DNA of 64,000 nucleotides from Sphagnum compactum (taxonomy: Eukaryota; Bryophyta; Sphagnopsida; Sphagnales). Below, piece by piece: positions 36,818 to 49,910 of the stretch; the stretch's first letter is position 1; each line of letters opens with the position of its first letter. The stretch is from positions 11,894,213 to 11,958,212 of the forward strand of contig OZ234493.1 in assembly GCA_965153455.1 (NCBI GenBank), written 5' to 3'. The notes below the pieces were generated by a model that made no database searches, was not told the DNA's origin, and saw only the letters and a list, made by a program, of their open reading frames with translations. A program made the translations under genes and the position numbers.

Positions 36818-39014
36818 ATGGGAGACGAGGAGAAGGAGGAGAACCCTGTGGTGATGGAAATGGAATGGGTGGATTCCATTGAATGGGCTGCGATTGAACT
36901 TGCACTTGCTTCCGCTCAAAGACGTGTTGTTGCTCTTCCTTCTTCAAACGCTCTTGTTGGAGCAGGTGACAGAAGAGATCCACAAGGGGCACAGAGTCCA
37001 AAACAGACAACCACCCCTGAGAGTGCACATGACGTGATTGCCTCCAAGCAACCTATGGCAACCACAATAACGCCATGTCGAAGAGGATGTGAGCTCAGAG
37101 AGCCCTATGGAGGCGGAGCAGGAGGATGGAGAGAGGTTGTCGCTGCCACAAGTGATGACAGACAGCGAGAAACAAATAATGCCGCAGCAGCAGCGAGAGA
37201 ATGTGAAGGAGGTTCCGGTCACACAAAGAGGCAACGCAGATCCTTGCCAGCAGCTTGGGGACAGACTAATCTAAGTCAGCTCACAGATCCATGGCAAACA
37301 ACAAATGCAGGTAAACAATTGCTGCTAGCATTTCACCATCTCTGCAACATATGATTGATTCTGTGAAAAATGTCATTACGGATTAGCAATCTCTCTCTGC
37401 AGGCAAGGTGAAAAGCAAGTTGCCATTGCTGCAGTTCAAGGGTCGCATAGTGTACAGCAAGTCAGAAGCAGAGGTAAATATGGCTGCAGAAGAGATCTTG
37501 GAAATCGTAAGAGGGAAGAGACAGGAAGCAACAGCAGCAGAAGTGGCCATGGGGTTTGACACCGAATGGAAAGCTTCATTCCAGAGAGGTAGGTAAAAAC
37601 TCAATCCATTTCTGATTAGGGTTTGAAGTTCTTGTTTGGCAAGGGAACAGATTGTTGATTGTGTAATTTTATTTTTGTCTGATGATCTAATTCTAAGAAT
37701 CATTGTTTGGAAAGAGATTTCTCCAGGGGAAGGAGCAGGGAAGGTTGCTGTTGTGCAACTGTGCTTGGAAGCAAGCCGATGTGATGTGATGCATATCAAA
37801 CACTCAGGCATTCCTCCTTCCCTTCTTAGCATCTTACAAGACTCTACCATTCTCAAGGTAGGCGGCTCTCAAGACTTTCTATTCTCCAGCAAAGAAAATT
37901 TCACCTTCAATACTATCCCCACAAAGTCCAATCAATCAATGTGCAATGTACAACCTGTCAATGTTGCAAATCCTTAATGAGGTGTGGAGATTTGCGTCTG
38001 ACAACCTGAAACATAATATGAGCTTTGCATCTGACAACTTGAAGAAGCAGTTCTGTCTCATGCTATGTTTAAGACAGATCCTTCTCTCTGTTTGTCTGCC
38101 CCCCACCCCTAGATCCTCATATGCATGTCTTCATCTTATGTGTAAAAGATTCTTCACATGCACCTGCAGAATCTGACCTAAGAATTGACAGGTTGGGGTA
38201 GGTATACATGGAGATGCTGCAAAGCTGCGACAAGACTATCAGATCTGGACACATGGGCTGGTGGATCTCTCCATCCTTGCTAATGCGAAGCTCACAAGTG
38301 ACCCACATGCAGTCAAGCAGTGGAGCCTCTCCAGTCTTGCACAGGAGCTAACGTGTAAGCAGGTCTGGTGATCTATTGTTTCCTTTACTACTGGAAGAAA
38401 GATAATGATCATCTTATGTATTGGATCAGAGATGTGTGTTCTCTTTCGCTTACTTGCATGACTATTCCTGAACTAGGTAATACATTGGAGGAGAATGCTG
38501 TGCTTTTTCCTATGTCCATGGGAAGAAATTAGGGTTTCAGGGTTTTGAGGCAAAATGCCACTCACAGAATGCAAAGACACTGATGATTTGAAACCAGTTT
38601 TGCAAATGTTGGTTGTATCAACAGGTTGAGAAAGTGCAAAGCATTCGAACTGGAGACTGGGAAGCTGACCCATTGTCACAACCACAACTGTTGTATGCAG
38701 CAACTGATGCATTTGCATCATGGCATCTTTATCAGGTTACCCCTCCCCCCCACCATCATCACTGCTGCCCTTATTTACTCCATTCAATTCTCTGCAACCA
38801 TCATGTCAGCTAAAACAATCTTGTGGTTTCCAATTTGAGCAGTGGCTAATATTGTACAAATGTGGATATGGAAAAAAGAGAGGTGAAAGAAAGCTGGCTA
38901 AGCAATCCATCTGCACCACACCTGTTGCAGGTGCTTAAGTCCTTTCCTGACCCTGTGATAAGTTCATTGCCAGAGGGCAATTCTGATGTGAGCAAGTGCA
39001 AACCAGTTTCGTAG
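36818..39014 (+). CDS. WEX: Werner-syndrome-like 3'-5' exonuclease
   Basis: Six exons (36,818-37,310; 37,403-37,588; 37,727-37,857; 38,192-38,362; 38,625-38,735; 38,931-39,014) give 391 aa with matching phases. The DEDDy exonuclease domain occupies about residues 165-370. GFDTEW holds the first metal ligands (D217, E219), VGIHGD the second (D278), and LLYAATDAFASWHLYQ the third block (Y351, D355). KVAVVQLC, DVMHIKHSGIP and LSILANAKL agree with plant WRN-exonuclease proteins, which degrade 3' DNA ends and have been linked to gene silencing and helicase partners in Arabidopsis. There is no helicase domain, as is usual in plants. The N-terminal extension of about 160 residues, rich in Gln, Ala, Arg and Glu, is longer than in Arabidopsis WEX (288 aa in all) and looks disordered. 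The start at 36,818 is the first ATG of the open frame. Confidence 0.92.
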
Positions 39015-39744
39015 CACTCGTGCACCGAGAAGAGATTGTGAAAACCTCACCAGCTTGCCCTTATGTCTACACCATCCTGCAATGCAAGCAGACTTTCAAC
39101 AGAAATGATCATAAGTACAGATACAAGCATATGAGCAGGGGAAGTGCAAGCTGCAAATGGTGAGCACTTGTATTGGTCCTGCTACTTCATTATTTCCTAT
39201 TTAGGAACTCTGGTGTTGTAAACATCCAGAGTCAAAAAAATATTCTGGACAAAAACTTGCAACTCATGGCCAATGCATTGCCATTGATGACCTGCTTGTC
39301 CACACAGTAGAATGCACATGCAAGCTGATCAGGCAAAAGTTCAAAGGGCAAGGACTAGATTAGGTGTGATCCATTGAAATTGACTGCAAAAACATGCAAA
39401 AAGTTGTATTTGCAGCAACTTGATGGTCTCATACAAAATTCTCACATTTGGAAGCTATCCTGATACAATCTATGAAACAGAAAGTCAAATCCCAGCTTCA
39501 AATCAACATGGTGTTGATAGATATAATATTTCCCATAAGAATCAAGAAATCTCCAATCTCACAATAAGAAAAATCAAAGCAAGGTGAACTCTTCAACCAG
39601 TCACAGAGAATTCCAAAGAAGGAAAAACAAAACAGAGAACAAAGGACCAAGAAACAAAAACTGAAAAAGATCTAAAAACAAAATAAAAAACTTATGCAGT
39701 ATGAACAACAGAGCCAGTCTCACACCTGTTCAGGGATCATTAAC

Positions 39745-39900
39745 AGTAGCATGCATTATAGTGACTTCTCTATCACAACTTCCCCACTGAATTCATCAGC
39801 TCCCTGCAGTTGGTAAAGGCCAGTGAAAACACTAACTTGCATACCAAGTTTCTGCTGCAAATCCGGAAGCAATGGCAAGACTCAGCCATGCTACTGGCTA
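39745..39900 (-). repeat. Dispersed short repeat, copy 1
   Basis: Read on the minus strand this contains GGAGCTGATGAATTCAGTGG followed by a GTCACT block. It resembles copies at 59,940-60,240, 61,690-61,960 and 63,640-63,860. A preceding segment (CGGATTTGCAGCAGAAACTT) is also roughly collinear. Ends are approximate. Confidence 0.5.
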
Positions 39901-40467
39901 GCAACAAATGACAACACAAGGAGATAACAAAAAACAGAAAGACACAATAGGATAGACAAAACACACAGAAAAGGACAGCAGGGAAGAACAAAGACCAAGT
40001 GGGCTTACAAGAAGCTCCCCACTTACAAGACTATACAGAATTGTTCAGAATACTGCAAATGCTGAAATTCCAAAAAGGAATTTTTCTTATCAAGCAACCC
40101 TCTAGTCCTTTTATACAGAATCTTTAGAGGGTAGCCTTTATTCTTCAGAAGGACAATAAGACTGACCATCTGAGAGACAAAGAACTCTTTACAACTACAA
40201 AGCCTCAAAAATCTGTAAAATTGACTATTGATAACTCCCAACTTAGCAGTATTTGAGATATGAAATGAACTTGAGGCATATGAATCAAAAGGCATTGCTT
40301 GTTACAACTCAAAGATCACAGTGCCGGCACTTGCAGAGAGTCACCTCCAACAAAACCTTCGAATGCCTTACAACAGACTGGGACTCTGCTCTTGACCTTA
40401 AAATAGGCCCCAAAGCCAAAGACACAGACAAGAAAAACAGAAAAACACACTACCAAGAGAAGACAAA

Positions 40468-40790
40468 GAACTCTCCTGATCAGTTTAAGACTTGTCAAAC
40501 TTCAGAATGACTCTCTCAGGAGCTAAAGCCTTACTACTTTGAACCCACAAGAGAACCTTACAGGTAAGCAAAGGATGTCTTAAAGAATAAGGAAAGGACT
40601 TTTAACAAGTAGAGACCTAAAAGTGAAAACAAGAGAAGGAAAAACAGACACAAGCAAAAGGGAGACAGAACTCTCCTAAACACTTAAAGACTTGTAAGAC
40701 TTTAGAATGACCCTCCGAGGAGCTAAAACCTTACTACTCTCGACCTGCAAGAGAACTTTACAGGTAAACAAAGCATGTCTTTAAGAAGAC
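40468..40790. repeat. Tandem duplication with 200-bp spacing
   Basis: GAACTCTCCT begins at 40,468 and again at 40,668. The following about 115 bases are alike in both: AAGACTTGT, AGAATGA, GAGGAGCTAAA/AGGAGCTAAA, CCTTACTACT, CAAGAGAAC, TTACAGGTAA. Divergence by eye is about 15 percent. The linker between the copies is unrelated. Confidence 0.7.
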
Positions 40791-41575
40791 AGCTTGACAG
40801 AGAAGCAAAAAAGAAAACAGGAGAAGAAAAACTGGACACAAAGAGAAAACCTTTTTCTGGAAGGGACCATGACTTTAGAAAAAGATAAACCCTGCTTTAG
40901 AAAATGGACCATCCTTATTACCCAATATAGGTAGCTGGAGGGGCCTTACGCTCCCAAAAGATAAACCTTGAAGTGCCCAGCTGATAGGTGTAAGTAACCA
41001 TCTCCTTGCACACTCCAGGAGCACTCAATTAATCCTTCATTTTGCAGTCTAAGATGAGATCTGAGCTGAGACCAAGAACAAGTATACAGAGATGCAACAC
41101 AACTGTTATCCTGGCTCATGACATAATTTGTCATTCAAGAGAGTGTTCTCCCTGCCACACACCGGACCTTCAAAGTACACTAAAGTAGCTATAGTATTCT
41201 CAAGCAACACAGGCATCTGCAAGGCATAAGCAGGGTGTTCCTTCTAGGGATCTATTCCTCAACAGCATTTTCTTTCATGAATTTTCTATAAAGAGAGAAC
41301 TGTTTCCTAGAATGCAGATAATCCAGCTACATAGTCAAACCCCGGAATTGGCAGCTCCTTGCAGAATGTGGAAATACCACCACAGTCCATATATTTGCAC
41401 TTCAGGTATACTACAAATTAAACCCACGGACAACACAGCAGCCAGGTGATGAAAATCCTGATAATATGCCAGATCTGCAAGATCCATTGAAACCTTGAGC
41501 AAGGGGGGTGAATGCACAGTACTATGGCAGTTCTCAGGTAGTGTATAGGTGTACTATGTATCCAAAACTTGAACA

Positions 41576-43397
41576 TCATAATGCTCTTGCTGACAATGGA
41601 ACAGGCACATAGGGAGGAGCATCTTTGAATCGCTGCGTCAACCATGATTGCTGTGGATCAATGAAATCTGGTGATAGAAATTGAGCAGCATCAGAATCTT
41701 GCAATTGGCAAGCCCATGAACAACGCTGAGATTTGTTGCTTCCAGGCCCTGAGCACTTGTACTCTACGTAGCATGCTGTTTTCTCATTGGCTCTGTCATT
41801 CCAGTTGTTCCAACCCACAGGCAGAATGCAAGTATCCATCCAAGTGTAAGCAAAAATGACTCGTGCACATGGTGCCCATGGCCGGCCAAGATGCATGTAC
41901 GGAGCACCACTGCCAATGCCTGTAATCACACATGTCAAAAACACAAAGCCTGTGGTCTCATTCGCATTTCGACGCTGCTGCGCTGTGATGAAGCCATTAG
42001 ACTTGCAGTGGATATGGCAGTGCTCCAACAGCACTTGCCCATTCCCAAAGATGAAATCTACACTTCCCTCAATGTAACAGTCTCTGAAGTAGTGCCTGCC
42101 ATAGTGCAGATAAGCAGTATCCTGCCATCCCAAAAACCGACAGTTATAGAATGCACACCGATCTGCAGTTACTCTGATGGCCACTGCTTGACCTGATCCT
42201 TGAGGTGCGCCATTTTCAAATGTGAGTCCTTGAGCTATGAAATCCTCACCCTCCACAATCACTGAGCCACATGCAAACGTCCCTGTCCCAATCACTCGTG
42301 ATGCCTGGTGATGTTCAATGTTTGTAGCAGTGTTGCTCCATGTAAGAATCGTGTCATGCGCATTTGCTCCCTGCACTTCCACCAGGTCCAAAGACTCAAA
42401 AGCCCAAACTTTCACATGTGCCATGAACTTGCACACAAAATATGATTGAATGATCACAGGGTGCATTTGCTCTCATTTTGAGTCATTCCACAGGTTCAGG
42501 CTATCTCTAGAACCATGGTACAGATCCAAGCATGTACTAGTACATCATCTGGACATGAAAGACTCAAGATGTCATAATTATGTCTTGTGCACTTGGGCAG
42601 CATTGGACCTCCATAAAGTTTTAAGATTCAGCTGCAGCCAATGCAAAGACTCAAACCAGAAAATGCAATGCACATCATAATTAACCAACTGGGAACTAAA
42701 GACTTCAACTCCTTGACTTGGTGAGCCACATTGCCTTGTTTATGGCCTTTAAGAAAGGTGTACACATCCTACAAGACAGGAGCTCCAAGGGTGGGGAACA
42801 AAATTCACTCAGGATTGTCAGGGTACAGAATGTTATTCTTCTTTACAAGAGGAAGAATCACACCTGCAAATCTGCAGTTATGAACCCTAATCCCAAAGGC
42901 AAGAAAGAAATAATTCCTTATTCTACCATCAACGCATGACTGAGAGCTGTCTTCACGACTCATAGGGCGACTTTCCTACTGCGAAGGTGGGATTTACACA
43001 TTTCCTTCAACCTTCAAACCCGATTTTTATTGCAACTGGAATAAAGCTCCCTGTTCAAGATTCAGCACAAAGGCCTGCTGCAGTTTGAATCCAGAACCGG
43101 CTTACACAAACGGAGACAATGAAGCTTTTCTTACAACAACCAAGGCTGCTTGGCAACTGTTGACCATCTACCCACACCCCAGCGACGGTCCAGACCCCTT
43201 TTTACCTGCAACGTGATCAGATTCTTGGTCTTGGGGACGTAAATTGGCTGTCGGTACACTCCAGCGGCAATGCTGATGACAACTCGCTGCGTATTGCAGA
43301 GCGGAACCGCGTCGATCGCCGCCTGCACTGTCAGGTAGTGTCCACTGCCGTCCTGTGCCACACGCACCACCTTCCCAACGCCATGGTTTCCCATCAT
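41576..43397 (-). CDS. PME31: Pectin methylesterase, PME31 type without PRO domain
   Basis: Two minus-strand exons, 43,397-43,206 and 42,370-41,576, join in phase 0 (NLITLQ|GANAHD) to 328 aa. The parallel beta-helix pectinesterase domain fills the protein. Catalytic positions are visible: GSGQAVAIRV (Q125), GWQDTAYLH (Q147, D148), SVDFIFGN (D169) and LGRPWAP (R227, W229). The N-terminus KVVRVAQDGSGHYLTVQAAI and the sequence SRVIGTGTF are typical of the Arabidopsis PME31 clade. There is no signal peptide and no PMEI-like pro-region, as in that clade. Such enzymes remove methyl esters from homogalacturonan; how this signal-less clade reaches the wall is not evident from sequence. The second exon is long and uninterrupted. 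The start could be Met1 or Met2, which are adjacent. Confidence 0.94.
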
Positions 43398-46300
43398 TGA
43401 AAAAAAATTCTCCGGAACAGGAACAGAAACAGAAGCCGAGGATGACGATGCAGCAGCAGCAGCAGAAGGAGGAAGTTCAAGCCCGTGCCGCTATTTGTGG
43501 CGATGGCGGCAAAGAGCTCTGCGACCGCAGCAACGGGCGCACGACGACGACGACAACGCCGTGCTTTGATTATGAACAAAATTGACCGTATTCTTGGATG
43601 AAAGTTTCAGAGGCTACCCAATGGATGAAAATAAGTTCAGCCCTGCTTCGTTTGCAGGATTATGGATAAAATTGATCTTATTATTGGATGAAAGCATCAG
43701 ATGCAACCAGATGGATGAAAATATGTTGAGGAAATCCCCCCCCCGACCCCACCCCTGGTATGGTTGTGTTCTTTCTGGACAGTTTTATCACAAATCGACC
43801 CAAAAATAAATAAATAGATTTTTAAAAAAAATGATCAACTAAATAGGTATTAATAAAACTGTAATAATATATTTCAGTCCCAAATGTGCTCAAAATTTAA
43901 GTTAATCTTCTTCTTTTTTTAAACCATGGTGCCTTTGCTTTTTATGTATTTATACAATTTTGCAATTAGAGACCTGGTTTTATTATGTGATTTTGAAAAT
44001 GGATTTAAATAAAAAATCTAGAATTTTATTTTTCAACGGTATTATAATCAAATAACAGTTTTTTAGAAACTTTCGATGATAATTTAAAAAATATACCTTT
44101 CATTTCATTTACCTCTTTTGAAATTGAGAAAATTCTTATAATTGCAAGGGGAATTATATGAAAACCTAAATCCTAAACCCAACAAGTTAATCATTCACTT
44201 TGTATACATTATATTCTATAAAATATCTAACATTATGAAAATGCTTTATTTTTATTATTCATTTTTTTGGGGGTTAAATATCCAAACAATAATTTACTTT
44301 ACAATAATTAAAAATTCCAAGTGAGATGAGAAATTGCAATAGCTCCTCCTATTTGCAATCTATTCAAACCCTTTTTTGGGCAAGTGTTAAGACTTTGTTG
44401 CGCCTTTACTATATCGTTCAACAAATTGTGCCAAAATGTTGGGCTAAAATCATTTTGTTAAGCCAAACCAGCATGTTTCGACTTTTCTTCAGACTAATTT
44501 TAATTTGCAGATCATGTATTGGGCACTACTAAAGCTACGCTAAATTTTTTTTTTAAAAAAAATTGATGCATCGATGGAACTCAACAAACTCACTAATTCG
44601 ATTGAAAAATGAATTCAATAATGAAACTCAAAAAATTTGTTGGATTTGATTGAGAAACTAATCCATTACAATTTCTTGTATCAACCTTCAATATGTAGCT
44701 AAAAATCAATGAGATCATCCAATGGGTGGCAATGATATCCAATGGATGATCCAAAAGGGTTCATCCATTGGACCAATTTTATCCAATGAGATCACCATCC
44801 ATTGGATCATCCAATGTATAAAGGGTTCATTCCAATGTATAAACCCTTTATACTTTCAAGTGATAATGCTCAAGTAGTTAGTAGGTACCTAATATTAAGA
44901 GGGTAATTATCATGTGAAAGCTGGTACATACCTAATTATCATAGGCTACATTTTGAACAATTTCATTTACTCATATCACAACATTATAGTAGGTAATTGA
45001 AAAATTATATAATTTTCAAATTTAAAAAATGAATTCATTTTTTAAAAAATTAAAAATTATTTATTAAAAGTAATATAACTTGTGCTGAAGCTGCCAAGGT
45101 ACTATGATGGGTTACCAAGGTGGAACCATGGTTACTAACACCGAGGTTGACACCATTGCTAAGTTACTAAAATATAGATGTACGGGTAAGAGTGCATCCA
45201 TCCCCCCACAACAATAAAATGGCCTCTAAAATATATTTTGGATGAAGCATATATATATATATATAGCCTTCAAATACTTTGGAAAATGGGGTTTGGACTT
45301 TGGACCTGTAAATTTTTCACAAGAAACAATGGTGTTCACAAGGCCCAGTAAAATAGATTATTTGTAATTAATTAGTTGACAATAATGATTTTTTTATTAT
45401 TATCAATTATTTCTTTTTATATTTTTTGGGCAATTTGGCTATAATGATTGACCCCGGTGGTGTGGTATTCTCTCATTTTTGGAGTGTCCAATTTTTCATA
45501 TTTGTGAGTAAGTTCAATTTTTCATATAATGGGTAAGTTCAATCAAAAGACAATGGAACCACAAAACATAGCTAAGTAACTTTTCTAAACAAATTACATG
45601 TAAATTGAATTTGATGGGGAAAAAAATTACCTTAAATAGTATAGCTAGGTCTCCATTTTTGCCTCTCACAAATTGGTTTCCAAATTCAAGCCAAAATTTG
45701 TATGATCCCAACTCATACATAGATGCAACTAGTGTGGTGGCATGTGTTGTTGGCCCAAGTGTGAACACATTCTTTATTTATGACATTTTCAGGATTGAAG
45801 TTTTTTTAAATTCGACAAAATGTGAACACATTGAGCACTCAACTGATTTTTTCCTTCCAAAAAAACCCAATTTTTGCAATTTGTTTAAACTTCCGAGCAA
45901 CAAAATCCACTCAAAAATCAATATCTTCCACACCTTCTTAGCTCTCAAAATTGTGAAAATAAAACTCTATTAAATCTGACTTGCTGAGAGGGCTTTCCAA
46001 CAACACCAAGAATTCCCCCAAATTCCAACTAATAAAAGTTTTTCGTTTCGATTTTATTTAATTTTCACTGAGAAAATGGTTCAATAATCAATAGCTTCCA
46101 CATGTATGTAGCTCCAAACACTCTAAAAAAAACCAAGTCGATGCACCCGTACTCTACTCATCCGTGGCTTTATGAAGATATGAAGAGTGCGACATGAAGT
46201 GTTGTGATTTGGGAGATCTGAGTTTGACAAACAAAACAAAAACAAGGGGTGTGTGTCAAACGGTGGCCTTGCTATTTACATTAAAAAAGGTATCTCAAGG

Positions 46301-49300
46301 CAAACGAAGAATTAGGAAAACTCAAATATTTCACCATACAAAAATATAATCTTCAAAACCCTCTAAAAGAATCCAAAATCATCCTTCACGATATCTTACA
46401 GATATCCGCAAAGTCACCCTGTCATCACACCCTGCCTTTGGGCCTCCTTTCACCTCCTAACCCATCTTCTAGTGGTATCTGTAAAGTAGGGAAATTTTAT
46501 TAAAACTCAGCGTGAAATGCTGAAACTCAGTAACAAAAATGCTGAAGCTCAACATTTAATGCTCAAGGTTCGTCGAGAGGAACTACAGTAGCTGTACGGG
46601 TAGGAGCAGTGAAAATCTATGTAGCAGCCATGGAGGCGCTCAGGAAAAAAAAGGGAAAGAAAGGGTGAAAACTAATATCAAATTTGATGGTTTTCTGAGT
46701 TTCATTATAACTAATAATCTCAAGTTTCAACAACACAAGCCAAAATATCATCTTTCAAAAATCCTCATATAAAAATAAATAGACCTATTATTATTATTAT
46801 TATTACCTTGGGGCCAAAATCCCTTAAGTTACTATACTCTATAATGAATCTAAACACAAAAACCCTTGCCTTGGTAGGCAACGCCAACAAAATAGCTACA
46901 ATAATGTGGTCACATAGGGAGCCACTTTTGGCTTTGGTTCCTAGGATTTGTGGGGAAAAGAAAAACCCCATTTGGTCCAATGGGATTCTCAAATCTCCAA
47001 ACTAGAGGACCACAAAACAAAACAAAATTTACATGGAACTTTGGGATCACTTTGTAGGAGGAGGATAAATAGCCAGGCCCCATTCATTTATGAACATGGT
47101 TCACATATTTGTGAGGAGATTAAAAAAAATAGAAAGATCTTATTATTTAGGGCCCATTAATTACTTAATGCAAAGTGGGTAACATTAGAAATTACGATTC
47201 CTTCACAAATTTAGTAAAATTTATATAATAAAAAATAATGGTGGTTAACTACCAAACTTGAATGTTCTTTGAGACCATATATTGTAGTATGGGGGCCATT
47301 TCAACACATGTCCGTCAAATAATTAATCAACTTTGAAAAAATCATTTCAACAAATGACTTTTCCTAAATATTCACTCTTTTCCTTCACAATTTTTTTGGT
47401 TTTGGAAGGAATAATTTTTGAAATTTTCAACATTTTTGAAAATAATATAATTAGTGTTGAATTGGCCAAGGTGGTAAGGTATATGCTTGTATCATGGGAA
47501 CCTGTGGTTCTCTGACCCAACAATATTTTTAAAACTTGAAGAGGCAGTTATAACAAAAATTCAATACCTACACATACTGGTTATGATGTTGGGTAGGTAT
47601 TGAAATCTCTGATACCCACTCCAATAGGTAGGTAGGTGGGTAAATAGGGACGACAATAGGTACATAGTTAGTTTCCCATGTATTTCATGTAGGTAGGTGG
47701 TTAGTAGTTGATATCCAGGTAAGCTAATGGGTTGTTAATATGGAGGAAGCACATCAATCTCATAGAACACATTCAAGTTTGTTTTTGCCACATTATATTT
47801 TTAGGCACTATTTTGTGCCATTTTGGCAAGTAAAGATTCGCACTCAAACACAACCCTATTTTTTTTTATTGGAGACATATGCTTTATCCACATGGTCTTG
47901 AATGTTGATGTTTGTATAATTTTTTTAAATTTTAGCTTGGAATGTCAATTAAATGTACACGTACTTGCAACTTTGTGAAAAATAAATCCTTGCATGCATA
48001 AAAATAAAAAAGACATGCACTATCGTGTACTTTTTGAGTTTTGGGTTTAAGGTTTGCAAGGCATTTTGAAAAATGAAATAACTTTCCTTTAACTAATTAA
48101 TTTTCTTTTGTTTATAGGTTCCAAAAATAAAGTGTAGACTATTATTATACAGGGCACACCCATAATTTTTTAAATTGTTCAAAATGGATAAAAAATGAAA
48201 GAACCATGCATGGGTGAAAACACATTAGGGTGTAACAATTTTACACATGTGAAGGTTCATAATCATCCAAATTAACATTATGAAAGCAATGTGAAGGCAT
48301 CATACTTGGAATCACATGAGTCATTTTGAAAGTTGTCATTAAGCATTCATCATTAAAAAAAAATTGATTTTAATTTAATTTGAAAAATGAGCTTCTAAAT
48401 TATTACTTTCACGAAATAAAGGACTTATAAGAAAAACTCATAATTCACGGTACATAAACAAACTTGGTCATCAAAATCTTTCCAAAAAGTCCTCCATGTA
48501 TCAAAGTCATCACACCATATTATCTTTGAATCCTTTATTCATAAAAAAAAACATTAGATGAAATGCATTAAGTTCATATTATTCAATTATGAATTGTTAT
48601 AAGAAAATTTAGTACTTTTCTAAAAGTCCACAAAGTTATGACAATTCAAAAACTATTCATGAAATTCATACAATGCGATTATAACATATGAAACATTGTA
48701 ATGTTGAGTCATTTATCATCTTAATCACTTTTATTTAATTCCATGGCCAATTACAAATCTTGTAATCTTGCAAATTTTGCATTATGATAACATTTTATAG
48801 ATAGTGTAATGTGTAATCACTTGTTACTCCAAAAATTGGGGCTCAAAAACTTGAAAAAACAATCCATCAAACACACATGGCCAAACAATCATATGTTGAC
48901 AAATGGACATTACCTACCCATCACCAAAATGGATGAAAAACAAACAAACAAAATTTTCAAATTGAATATTCATTTAAATTGAGTGTGTGGCTGATATCTA
49001 AATTAATATAGAGTTTAAGAATCAACATTCATGGGCGTGAAAATGTTTCATGAACAATCATGAGGAGAATGAAAATTCACCATCACAAGTTTGTAGGCAC
49101 AAGGTTTTTTTCTTGTAGAACTTTCATTCTATTCACCATGTCCTTCATGTCCACAACTCTCAATGATGTTTCACATTCCAAGCTTGAAGAAATCATGCAT
49201 TTATCCTCCCTCTTGCAATGTTTAGAGGAAGCAAAACCTCATTCATGATTCTTATAAGTTCTTATATTCCCAATGTTTTTTTGTTTTATTCTTTTGGTCA
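43398..49300. other. AT-rich spacer with scattered repeat fragments
   Basis: No gene supported. A (CAG)n-like tract at 43,448-43,470 and GC-rich DNA to about 43,570 lie just upstream of the PME start and are likely its promoter/5' region. ATCCATTGGAT-type direct and inverted words cluster at 44,715-44,850. An (AT)n run sits at 45,249-45,265. A less AT-rich stretch at about 45,960-46,680 has the look of an LTR or element fragment without detectable termini. GGTAGGT-type repeats occur at 47,590-47,700. Confidence 0.4.
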
Positions 49301-49309
49301 TATTGAATT

Positions 49310-49910
49310 GTATTCTACACATGGTCTCAAGTTGTGTTCTCCTAATCTCAATGGCCTCAAGATGTGCTCTTCCAATAGTATTGGTGGTCTCAAGTTGTGC
49401 TATTCACCTCATCTCTACGGTCAAGTTGTGTTCTCGTACTCATCTTAGTGGTCTTGAGATTTGTTTTTCGAGTGTTTTTTACAGTTTTGAGTTGTGTTCT
49501 CCTAATCATCTCCATGGTCTCAAAATGTGCTCTTTACCTAGTTTCGATGCTCTTGAAATATGTTTTCCTAATCATTTCAATGGTCTTGAGTTAGCTTTCT
49601 TAGTTATTTTAGTGCTCTTGATATGTGTTTTCCTAATTCATTTAGTGGTTTTCAGATGATCTTTTCACCTGATGTCAATGGTTTCAAATTTTGTTTTTCA
49701 TTTGGTCTTGGAAGTTTTGAATTGTGATCTTTTGGTCATTTCAATGGTCTTGATGGTCTCAAGATATGTTCTTCTGACTATTTCTAATGTAGTTTCAATT
49801 AGTTGTGCTCTTTTGGTTGTCTCAATGATGTCTGTTTTTTTCACCTCATATAGGTGGTTTTGAGTTGTGTTATCCTAATTATTTCAATGGATTTAAAGTA
49901 TGATCTCCTA
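49310..49910. repeat. Degenerate minisatellite, 33-bp period, about 18 units
   Basis: Units of the form TGGTCTCAAGTTGTG followed by TTCTCCTAATCATTTCAA-like sequence recur at about 33-bp steps (near 49,322, 49,352, 49,386, 49,516, 49,549, 49,581, 49,613, 49,645, 49,678 and 49,711). Because 33 is a multiple of three, several frames stay open; one reads an 11-residue periodic pattern like GLKLCSPNHLN. Units are strongly diverged from each other, and stops and frame slips occur, so an expressed protein is not supported. Confidence 0.75.

Larger units (their letters stand above)
39015..41575. other. Intergenic region between WEX and PME genes
   Basis: Gene-flank composition. It holds a copy of a dispersed repeat (39,745-39,900) and a local duplication (40,468-40,790), described separately. 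No convincing coding region; the open frame at 40,253-40,510 overlaps the repeat area and has no signature. Confidence 0.4.

Noticed and set aside
36944-37856. Minus-strand frames over the WRN-like gene
   Set aside because: Shadows of the real plus-strand exons, whose protein family and splice phases are clear.
45605-45973. 122-codon plus-strand frame
   Set aside because: Residue mix is that of translated AT-rich DNA and there is no family motif or splice context; possibly part of an old LTR fragment.
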